This document shows, piece after piece, positions 1 through 5,167 of a DNA stretch of 5,446 nt. The notes under the pieces are model-generated. The model was not told the origin of the DNA. It made no database searches and worked only from the letters and a program-made list of their open reading frames with translations. Position 1 is the stretch's first letter. Each line of letters begins with the position of its first letter. A program made the translations under genes and the position numbers. The stretch is from Methanothrix sp. (GTDB lineage: Archaea; Halobacteriota; Methanosarcinia; Methanotrichales; Methanotrichaceae): positions 1 through 5,446 of the forward strand of contig JAQTYS010000186.1 in assembly GCA_028688175.1 (NCBI GenBank), written 5' to 3'.

Positions 1-503
1 TCCCAGACATCCAGGACCATGAGGATGCGAAGGTGGGGGTAGACGTTCACATTATGCTTCTCGATCTGCGTGATCAGCAGCCTGCCGGTCATACCGCATC
101 TGGCGAGCGCCGCCCAGCCTGAGCCTTCTGCGCTGCCTGCCGCCGCGGAAAACTCCTTCTTGAAGCGCTCGAAGGATCCGAACTCGTTCTTCAAAGCTTC
201 CGCCAGAGCGCCGCCCGGCTCCTTGCTGGTCTTTGCAGCAGGGGCCAGATTTCGCCAGAAGAGGTCATGCAGAATATGCCCACCTACCTGGAAGGAGAGC
301 TCCTTTAGGGTAGCCTTCATGTCCACATCTGCTCCCGCCTGGCGGGCCTTATCCAGTCTCTCCAGTATGGCGTTGGCGGCGTTCACGTAGGCGGCATGGT
401 GCTTATCATGATGCAAACGCAGCTGTGCCTCCGAGATAAATGGCTCAAGCGCATTGTAGGCATAGGGTAGCGGTGGCAGGGAATACAATTTTTTATCAGA
501 CAT
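1..503 (-). CDS. sodB: Iron/manganese superoxide dismutase, 3' end outside the window
   Basis: Converts superoxide to oxygen and hydrogen peroxide in the cytoplasm; methanogens use it against oxygen exposure. Translating the minus strand from the ATG at 503-501 gives 167 residues before the window edge; the full family is about 200. The N-terminus has the family opening SLPPLPYAYNALEPFIS. Expected metal ligands are H31 (in LHHDKHH), H79 (in LHDLFW) and D165 (in LDVW); the fourth, a histidine, lies beyond the edge. H35 and Y39 match the substrate-gateway His/Tyr. G75 at the FeSOD glutamine position, together with H150 (in IEKH), resembles archaeal Fe or metal-flexible enzymes rather than bacterial FeSOD, so the metal cannot be assigned. 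The start is supported by AAGGTGAT 7 nt upstream. It is transcribed away from the pentapeptide gene. The gene symbol is by family; archaeal genomes often just call it sod. Confidence 0.95.
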   Translation of the reverse strand, partial: MSDKKLYSLPPLPYAYNALEPFISEAQLRLHHDKHHAAYVNAANAILERLDKARQAGADVDMKATLKELSFQVGGHILHDLFWRNLAPAAKTSKEPGGALAEALKNEFGSFERFKKEFSAAAGSAEGSGWAALARCGMTGRLLITQIEKHNVNVYPHLRILMVLDVW

Positions 504-510
504 AGCAAAC

Positions 511-518
511 ATCACCTT
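511..518 (-). promoter_or_regulatory. Ribosome-binding site of the superoxide dismutase gene
   Basis: Minus-strand AAGGTGAT lies 7 nt before the ATG at 503. It pairs with the archaeal 16S rRNA tail (complement of GGAGGTGATC) and fixes this start codon. Confidence 0.8.
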
Positions 519-547
519 GAGAATAACGACATGTCTAGGATGGCTGA

Positions 548-560
548 CTATTTATCTTTT
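548..560 (-). promoter_or_regulatory. Candidate BRE/TATA promoter of the superoxide dismutase gene
   Basis: The minus strand reads AAAAGATAAATAG, a purine-rich BRE-like stretch followed by an AT-rich TATA-like box. An archaeal start site about 26 nt downstream would fall near 527, giving a leader of roughly 23 nt that contains the ribosome-binding site. The geometry is right but the box is not a close consensus match. Inferred from sequence only. Confidence 0.4.
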
Positions 561-582
561 CTTCTACGATGTTTGAGACATA

Positions 583-596
583 CAAAAGATTATTAA
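583..596 (+). promoter_or_regulatory. Candidate promoter of the pentapeptide-repeat gene
   Basis: CAAAAGATTATTAA resembles a weak BRE plus TATA box. Transcription about 26 nt downstream of the box centre would begin near 618, only a few bases before the ATG at 623. That would suit the lack of a well-spaced ribosome-binding site there. An alternative AT-rich box, CTATTTATC (548-556), would give a leader of about 45 nt. Confidence 0.25.
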
Positions 597-622
597 GGCT
601 TTACGTGATAATTTAGTTCAGG

Positions 623-3259
623 ATGTCCATCAATATGAGATCTGCCTTCGGAGTCTTTTTGGTTTTAATGCTTGTGTTTTTAAATATTGCTGTGTCTTCT
701 GCTGCCCAGGAGAGTGGTCCCAAGAATATCCTCATTCTTGCCTCCTATCATCCAGGCATGACGTGGGAGGATAGCATAATCTCCGAGATTAAGCTGCACT
801 TCGCGATCAGCATGCCATCTGCGATCTTTTCTGTGGCATACATGGACACAAAGCGAATTGCCGCCGATGAGGCCCGTTTAACCGATTTGAAGGCATTTTA
901 TCAAAAGAAGTACAAAGAACAGCCTTTTGACCTCATCATCTCTGTAGATACGGATGCATTCAACTTCCTGCTGAAAAATAGAGACGATCTATTTGCGGGA
1001 ACTCCGGTGGTGTTTTGCGGCGTCGTTTACTTTGACGAGAAAATGCTGAGCGGAAAAAGCGGCTTTACCGGCGTTGTAGAGGCATATGATGTGGAGAGCA
1101 CAATCTCGTTGATGCTCAATCTTCATCCCCAAACCAAGCACATTGCCATAGTAAACGATCAGACCGCAACTGGCCAGTCCGCTCGAAAGGTTGTGGATGA
1201 GATCATCCCTCGTTTCGAGAAGAATGTCTCTTTCCAATATCTCGACAACATCACTGTTGATGAGCTTCGAAAGAGCCTGGCGGCTTTGTCCAATGATAGT
1301 CTCATCCTGCTTATGACTCTGAACCGCGACCGATCAGGGCTTTTCTTAACTTACGAGGATGCGGCCCAATTGGTCCTGGAAGCCAGCCCGGTTCCATTTT
1401 ACAGCATCTACGATTTCTACCTGGGCTACGGGGTTGTGGGCGGCAAAATGATCGGCGGATATTTCCAGGGCGATGAGGCGGCAGAGATGGCACAACGCAT
1501 CATGCAGGGCGAATCCGTTGATAAAATCCCCGTGATGAGAGGGAGATTAAATCGCTACATGTTTGATTACTTTGTTCTGAACCGTTTAGGCATATCTTTA
1601 GATCGACTGCCTGCGGGCAGTATAATCATCAACCAACCTTTCCAGGCACGTACCAATCTTAAGAATGAGAATCTGAGCTACCTGGAATTGTCCAAAAAGG
1701 ATCTCAGTCAGTCCGATCTGCAGGGGTCGAACCTTTGCGCTGCAAACTTGAGCCATTCCAATCTCATGCGGTCTAATCTATCCCATGCCCGGCTGGTGGG
1801 TAGCGACCTCAGCTATGCCGATCTGGAGGAGGTGGACATGCATGGCTCCGACCTGTCTCTGGCCGATATCAAAGGCGCCAACCTGGTAGGAGCCAACATG
1901 ATCGGATCAAATCTCAGCGATGCGGACATGAGTGGATCCAATCTCAATCAAGCCCGCATCAGCGGATCTATTCTCAGGGGAGCAAACCTCAGCTGGGCTC
2001 GATTGGAGGGCACAAACCTGAGCCTGTCCGATATGAGCGGTGCGCAATTTGCAGGCGCCTTCATGAATCGGATCAGGCTGCGCGATTCGTTACTGGTAGG
2101 CTCGAATCTCAGCAGATCAAGCTTGGTCGGTGCTAATATCATTGATGCTGATTTATCCCATGCTTGCCTGGATCGTGCTGATATCTCCGAGTCTCGAATG
2201 GCAGGCACGAATTTATCCGGCGCCAAGCTAAATAACATAAGATCGATTTTTACCAATTTGACCCACTCAAATCTGAGCGGAGCAGACTTATCTGGTTCGA
2301 GCTTCCTGGCATCAGGCCTGTCCAATTCCGATATATCCAATGCGAATCTTACTGGGTGTAATCTTGAAAGCGCCTGGATCTACCAGGCCAACCTTGCCAA
2401 GTCCAGGCTTAATGGCGCCATGCTAAAGGGATCTCAAATCAATGACTCAGATCTCTCCGGCTGCGATTTGAGCGATGCGGACTTAACTGGAGCCAATCTC
2501 AACAGTGCCAATCTCACCAGAGCCAACTTGAGCCGGACAAGGCTTGTCGGTGCGGATTTCACACTTGCTAAAATAAAGAATGCCTCCCTGAGCAAGACGA
2601 GCTTTCTTGGGGCCAAACTCAATTGGGCGGATATGAGCGAGAGTCGTCTGCAAAGCTGTCAATTCGGAAGGGCAGAGCTGTTTGCTGCCGACCTCAGCCG
2701 GTCAAACCTGAGCGGATCCGACTTTACCAGAGCATATCTCACGAGAGCCAATCTATCCGGGTGCATATTCAGCAAATGCATACTGGATTATGCTGATATG
2801 TCCTATGCGAATTTTTCAGGCGCAGATCTCAGTGGCATCTATTTCTTAAATAATCAAATGAACTTTGCAGACTTTTCAGGTGCCGATCTTCGAGGAGCTA
2901 CTTTTTTCGCATTAAATGCAGAAGGTTGCATCTTCCATAAAGCAGTGCTCAGTTCGGCCATAATGGACGGGATGCTCCTTCGCGAGGTGGATTTTCGCAA
3001 TGCCGACATGAGGGATATTACGATCAGAAAGGCTACCCTGGAGAACATAAACCTTTCAGGTTCGGATATGCGAGGGGCTAACCTGACAACCGTGTATCTA
3101 GTAGGTGTCGATCTGAGTGGCGCCAATCTGGAAGGTGTCAAGTACGATAAGATAACCCTTCCATTTATTGCCGCGTCCCGGCTCGACGGGACGAAAATGA
3201 GCCCTGATATGCAAAAAGACCTCAAAGAAATGTCATCTGGGACTGAAATAGGATTGTGA
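623..3259 (+). CDS. Exported solute-binding-like protein fused to 100 pentapeptide repeats
   Basis: An 878-residue protein with three visible parts. Residues 1-28 are a signal peptide: short basic start, hydrophobic core FGVFLVLMLVFLNIAV, likely cleavage after SSA or SSAA; no bacterial lipobox. Residues about 34-340 resemble the ABC-transporter substrate-binding-like fold (PF04392 type) that also forms the extracytoplasmic sensor of some methanogen and deltaproteobacterial kinases. Recognisable stretches are ILILASYHPGMTW, FDLIISVDTDAFNFLLKNR, GTPVVFCGV, NDQTATG and NRYMFDY. Residues 346-845 are pentapeptide repeats, followed by a polar 33-residue tail without a membrane anchor. Likely outside the membrane, tethered through its N-terminus or released. 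No permease, ATPase or kinase lies nearby, so ligand and role are unknown. ATG 623 has no well-spaced ribosome-binding site; AGG at 620-622 sits better for ATG 635 (M5), so the true start may be 635. Both keep the signal peptide. The next gene follows after 22 nt. Domain calls are from motif recognition, not a profile search. Confidence 0.9.
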   Translation: MSINMRSAFGVFLVLMLVFLNIAVSSAAQESGPKNILILASYHPGMTWEDSIISEIKLHFAISMPSAIFSVAYMDTKRIAADEARLTDLKAFYQKKYKEQPFDLIISVDTDAFNFLLKNRDDLFAGTPVVFCGVVYFDEKMLSGKSGFTGVVEAYDVESTISLMLNLHPQTKHIAIVNDQTATGQSARKVVDEIIPRFEKNVSFQYLDNITVDELRKSLAALSNDSLILLMTLNRDRSGLFLTYEDAAQLVLEASPVPFYSIYDFYLGYGVVGGKMIGGYFQGDEAAEMAQRIMQGESVDKIPVMRGRLNRYMFDYFVLNRLGISLDRLPAGSIIINQPFQARTNLKNENLSYLELSKKDLSQSDLQGSNLCAANLSHSNLMRSNLSHARLVGSDLSYADLEEVDMHGSDLSLADIKGANLVGANMIGSNLSDADMSGSNLNQARISGSILRGANLSWARLEGTNLSLSDMSGAQFAGAFMNRIRLRDSLLVGSNLSRSSLVGANIIDADLSHACLDRADISESRMAGTNLSGAKLNNIRSIFTNLTHSNLSGADLSGSSFLASGLSNSDISNANLTGCNLESAWIYQANLAKSRLNGAMLKGSQINDSDLSGCDLSDADLTGANLNSANLTRANLSRTRLVGADFTLAKIKNASLSKTSFLGAKLNWADMSESRLQSCQFGRAELFAADLSRSNLSGSDFTRAYLTRANLSGCIFSKCILDYADMSYANFSGADLSGIYFLNNQMNFADFSGADLRGATFFALNAEGCIFHKAVLSSAIMDGMLLREVDFRNADMRDITIRKATLENINLSGSDMRGANLTTVYLVGVDLSGANLEGVKYDKITLPFIAASRLDGTKMSPDMQKDLKEMSSGTEIGL
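1658..3157 (+). repeat. Array of 100 in-register pentapeptide repeats (coding)
   Basis: Codons 346-845 encode exactly 100 five-residue units with no insertion or deletion. The register-setting first residue is Leu, Ile, Met or Phe in 97 units; the exceptions are S541, A766 and Y841. The fourth residue of each unit is mostly small (Ala, Ser, Thr, Cys) and the fifth often Asp or Asn, the A(D/N)LXX rule. Typical units are LVGAN, LSGAD, LSDAD and LTRAN. Known pentapeptide proteins form a square right-handed beta-helix with four units per coil, so this array predicts about 25 coils. At DNA level the units are diverged (frequent GCCAATCTC- or GATCTGAGC-like words), so this is an old array rather than a recent tandem duplication. 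Confidence 0.92.
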
Positions 3260-3271
3260 AGATTGGTTTTC

Positions 3272-3278
3272 AGGTGAT
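3272..3278 (+). promoter_or_regulatory. Ribosome-binding site of the small secreted-protein gene
   Basis: AGGTGAT ends 3 nt before the ATG at 3282, a strong match to the archaeal anti-Shine-Dalgarno with slightly tight spacing. It lies inside the 22-nt gap after the pentapeptide gene, which supports translation of the small gene from a shared transcript. Confidence 0.65.
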
Positions 3279-3281
3279 ACT

Positions 3282-3578
3282 ATGTTTTTCATAAGGCAAG
3301 TGGGTGCCATCCAACTCATAGCCGCACTGCTCTTTGGCATGGCAGTATCAGCGGTCCCTGTATGCAGTGCTTCTACCGATTATCAGGACCTTCTGGACCT
3401 GTCCAATGCCAACGAGGATATGCGAATAAATGCTCAGGATCTGGCTTTCTTGCTTGTCACCCACAACTTTGATGCCACACCAAAGGGAGACCATGTTGAA
3501 GTAAGAATCAATGGTTCAATCTACCTGGTGACGCCCAATGCCGGCAAGGCCGGTCTAGCCGATATAGTGCTAGCGTGA
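3282..3578 (+). CDS. Small secreted protein of unknown family
   Basis: A 98-residue protein that I do not recognise. Residues 1-30 look like a signal peptide: Arg at position 5, hydrophobic core from about 8 to 24 (GAIQLIAALLFGMAVSAV), plausible cleavage near VCSA. The mature part of about 68 residues is acidic at first (TDYQDLLDLSNANEDM). It then has a possible helix (INAQDLAFLLVTHNFDA), a predicted beta segment (HVEVRINGSIYLVTPN) and the ending AGLADIVLA'-like motif GLADIVLA. After predicted cleavage it has no cysteine, no transmembrane helix and no C-terminal sorting signal. The signal peptide and AGGTGAT box both support this start. It is 22 nt downstream of the giant pentapeptide gene, same strand, and both products are exported, so they may act together on the cell surface; that is inference. 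It could also be a free-standing version of a domain found in larger surface proteins. Confidence 0.72.
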   Translation: MFFIRQVGAIQLIAALLFGMAVSAVPVCSASTDYQDLLDLSNANEDMRINAQDLAFLLVTHNFDATPKGDHVEVRINGSIYLVTPNAGKAGLADIVLA

Positions 3579-3665
3579 CATTTTGTAGCATGGGTTGGGC
3601 CGCTTTCTCGGATGTGCGGCCATTTTAGCCCCTGCCCAGGATATCGGGAAATTCATCTAGTTTAC
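3579..3665. other. Convergent intergenic gap
   Basis: This 87-base gap separates the 3' ends of the plus-strand secreted-protein gene and the minus-strand regulator gene. Apart from the hairpin at 3598-3621, no gene, promoter or repeat is seen. Confidence 0.7.
3598..3621 (+). terminator. GC hairpin followed by a short T tract, candidate terminator
   Basis: GGCCGC (3598-3603) pairs perfectly with GCGGCC (3616-3621) around a 12-base loop, followed on the plus strand by ATTTTAG. It lies 20 bases after the secreted-protein stop codon, between converging genes. Archaeal termination depends mainly on T-rich tracts, and the tract here is only four T, so the hairpin may instead protect the RNA 3' end or be incidental. 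Confidence 0.4.
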
Positions 3666-4511
3666 TTATATTTTTGCCGGACTATCTTTGATCGGCAACT
3701 GTATTTCAGTTAAGAGCTCCTCTGGAGCTGTCTTGCAGGGATCGCTTAGATAGAGCTCCCTGCCCGGTCCGTCAAACTCCATCTCATTTTTTATCATATA
3801 CTCGTAGATATCCTTGTAAGCAAGGATGAGGGTGTCATAGCTTCCTTTGTGCACAACTGCCAGGACCCGGGCAGGAGGTAGATTCTTAACTTCCATGCCC
3901 TCGTCCACTTCGATCCTTCCGGTTATGGGTATAGCCACCTCGATGTCGGCATCCTTTTCCTTGTATTCCTGGTCGTGGTAAATCGCCATACACGGCCCGC
4001 TCACTTTCACGAGATTTTTCTGGTTGACCGGCCAAAAAAGCATTTCGCACAGCTCTCCGATGAGACGACCAATGGTTTCTCCATAGCTTCCTTTGTCCCT
4101 TTTGCTTACCACCCGCAGGGCGGGCACATCTTTGATAACCGGCTCGCTTAATGCCATCTTTATCATCTCCCTATCGTTTTGTTTGAGCAGGGCCTCGATC
4201 CTTTGCAGCCTGGCGATTTGCTCCCTAATCCGGCTGAGATGTTTATCTCTCAGTGCCTGCAAGGCATCTCTATCACCTTTTGCCTCCGCGTCGAGGTAGC
4301 AGGCTATCTCTTCCAGGGATATGCCCAAAGAGCACAATGTCTTTACTCGGACACCCCTCTCCAACTGGTCTGTCGTGTAGTAGCGGTAGCCTGTCAATTT
4401 GTCTTTAGCTGCCGGTACCAGCAGCCCTAACTTATCGTAGTAACGCAGGGCCTTGGGAGTGATTCTCGTGATAACTGAGAACCTGGTGATGGGAATCTGA
4501 TCGACGGTCAT
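3666..4511 (-). CDS. MerR-family regulator with GyrI-like effector-binding domain
   Basis: A 281-residue cytoplasmic transcription factor with the layout and length of BmrR-type regulators. Residues about 8-75 are the MerR winged helix-turn-helix: FSVITRITPKALRYYDKLGLL contains the hallmark LRYYD (22-26), and GYRYY (41-45) forms the wing. Residues about 85-118 are charged and helical (RDKHLSRIREQIARLQRIEALL), the usual antiparallel dimerisation coiled coil. Residues about 122-277 match a GyrI-like small-molecule domain, ending with RELYLSDP and EELLTEIQLPI. E252 in RELY may be the buried acid that binds cationic ligands in BmrR; that equivalence is not verified. The domain has no MerR-style metal-binding cysteine cluster, so a multidrug or organic effector is more likely than a metal. 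No ribosome-binding site precedes the ATG; a TATA-like box 25-35 bases upstream suggests a leaderless transcript. No efflux pump lies in the window, so the target is unknown. Archaeal members are often thought to come from bacteria. Confidence 0.9.
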   Translation of the reverse strand: MTVDQIPITRFSVITRITPKALRYYDKLGLLVPAAKDKLTGYRYYTTDQLERGVRVKTLCSLGISLEEIACYLDAEAKGDRDALQALRDKHLSRIREQIARLQRIEALLKQNDREMIKMALSEPVIKDVPALRVVSKRDKGSYGETIGRLIGELCEMLFWPVNQKNLVKVSGPCMAIYHDQEYKEKDADIEVAIPITGRIEVDEGMEVKNLPPARVLAVVHKGSYDTLILAYKDIYEYMIKNEMEFDGPGRELYLSDPCKTAPEELLTEIQLPIKDSPAKI

Positions 4512-4535
4512 GGCTCGTATTCAGGGAGAATTTTT

Positions 4536-4545
4536 CTTATTTGTA
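4536..4545 (-). promoter_or_regulatory. TATA-like box of the MerR-family gene
   Basis: The minus strand reads TACAAATAAG, centred about 30 bases before the ATG at 4511. An archaeal start about 26 bases downstream of the box would fall within a few bases of the ATG, which agrees with the missing ribosome-binding site and a leaderless mRNA. Confidence 0.4.
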
Positions 4546-4562
4546 AGGGCATGCAGTCTTAC
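4543..4562. promoter_or_regulatory. Inverted repeat overlapping the MerR-gene promoter, candidate operator
   Basis: GTAAG (4543-4547) and CTTAC (4558-4562) form a dyad with a 10-base spacer, 20 bases overall, a size typical of MerR-family operators. It overlaps the upstream edge of the TATA-like box, where BRE contacts would occur, so autoregulation is plausible. Five-base arms can arise by chance, so this is a weak call. Confidence 0.3.
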
Positions 4563-4752
4563 GCGGGGAAAGGTTTGGAGGAGAGATCGGATAATAGAGC
4601 GGCAGACCATTGAGAGTGAAACGAGCAATTGCGCGAGCAGCTTCGCCTGGTGAAAGAGGAACGGCTTACAGCGCACGAATATGCTCGCGCCCATCGGGTC
4701 TAAAAGGCAGCGATCTTTGAATACATCCATTGCCCCCATGAATTCTATGTCT

Positions 4753-5136
4753 TCACCAGAGGACAAGGTAAACTGTGTCTCCTTCCTTCTTGCCTTTGAG
4801 AAGCTGGCAGTGGCGAAGGATGGCGAACTGGTTCTCCAGCTCCGGCGCAGGAAGCTGGAAGTGTTCCATCAGCTCTGCCCTGGTGGCTTTGCCCTTCTCC
4901 TGGATGTACTCGTAGATCTCCTTTTGCAGATCCGTGAGGCCGTCCGTTCCTTCCAGGCCGTGGCTCGTTCTGAATATCTTCTTTGACCTCTCTCCCCAGG
5001 GATCGCAGACGCGAATTCGGTGGCCGACATCGATGTAGCAGTCTTCGCATAGGGTCTTGCCTTCTGTGGTGAAGACCTCATCCTCTGATATCGTCTTGCC
5101 ACAATTTTGACACTTTATGCCTTCCAGCATCTTCAT
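4753..5136 (-). CDS. Zinc-ribbon protein with winged-helix-like C-terminal domain
   Basis: A 127-residue cytoplasmic protein. Residues 9-33 hold a treble-clef or LIM-like zinc site: C9xxC12 (KCQNCGK) and C30xxC33 (LCEDCY), 17 residues apart. A linker with a further cysteine (C44) and basic residues (WGERSKKIFRTSHG) leads to about 60 residues that look like a winged helix-turn-helix: LTDLQKEIYEYIQEKG, then ATRAELMEHFQLPAPELENQF, then LLKGKKEGDTVYLVLW as a wing. This suggests a DNA-binding regulator or redox/metal-sensing factor; the target is unknown. Two ATG codons (5136 and 5130) compete. The GAGGT box is only 2 nt from the first but 8 nt from the second, so M3 at 5130 may be the real start. 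It follows the AhpD-like gene by 31 nt on the same strand, probably in one operon. I cannot name the family. Confidence 0.82.
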   Translation of the reverse strand: MKMLEGIKCQNCGKTISEDEVFTTEGKTLCEDCYIDVGHRIRVCDPWGERSKKIFRTSHGLEGTDGLTDLQKEIYEYIQEKGKATRAELMEHFQLPAPELENQFAILRHCQLLKGKKEGDTVYLVLW

Positions 5137-5138
5137 CT

Positions 5139-5145
5139 ACCTCTT
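5139..5145 (-). promoter_or_regulatory. Ribosome-binding site of the zinc-ribbon gene
   Basis: Minus-strand AAGAGGT lies immediately upstream of two in-frame ATG codons. Its spacing of 8 nt fits the second ATG (5130) better than the first (5136), so it bears on start-site choice. Confidence 0.6.
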
Positions 5146-5167
5146 TACCGTCTGAAATTTATCATTC

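Larger units (their letters stand above)
4512..4752. other. Intergenic region between the MerR and zinc-ribbon genes
   Basis: A 241-base gap. Its left end holds the regulator's promoter and a dyad. The middle (about 4597-4703) has a possible plus-strand coding fragment with no start, described among the findings. The minus-strand reading frame 4521-4766 is open, but its predicted product has no recognisable features and it overlaps the end of the zinc-ribbon gene, so it is not called. No tRNA or convincing structured RNA is seen. Confidence 0.55.

Noticed and set aside
70..390. Plus-strand open frame of 106 codons at the left edge
   Set aside because: It lies wholly opposite the superoxide dismutase gene, whose frame has unmistakable family motifs and metal ligands.
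528..535. 8-base palindrome GACATGTC near the predicted superoxide dismutase transcription start
   Set aside because: A palindrome this short is expected by chance fairly often in a 119-base gap, and no second copy is seen.
1658..3157. Pentapeptide protein as a Qnr/MfpA-like DNA mimic that protects gyrase
   Set aside because: It has a signal peptide and a binding domain outside the membrane, and is several times longer than gyrase-protecting proteins of about 200 residues. A cytoplasmic DNA-mimic role does not fit.
1658..3157. Tandem DNA repeat or CRISPR-like array
   Set aside because: The periodicity is at protein level (15 bases) with diverged nucleotide sequence and no identical repeats separated by unique spacers.
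1948..3225. Long open frames on the minus strand inside the pentapeptide gene (1948-2340, 2434-2622, 2854-3225)
   Set aside because: Their Leu/Arg/Ser/Ala-Pro-rich translations are the mirror of the repeated GCC-AAT-CTC and GAT-CTG-AGC codons. They lack ribosome-binding sites and recognisable domains.
4521..4766. Minus-strand open frame of 81 codons between the MerR and zinc-ribbon genes
   Set aside because: The product has no recognisable motif, its start lies inside the end of the zinc-ribbon gene, no ribosome-binding site is seen, and it ends across the regulator's promoter.
4681..5050. Overlapping open frames on both strands across the zinc-ribbon gene
   Set aside because: Only the 4753-5136 minus frame shows paired CxxC motifs and a sensible domain layout; the others are shadows rich in Arg, Pro and Ser.
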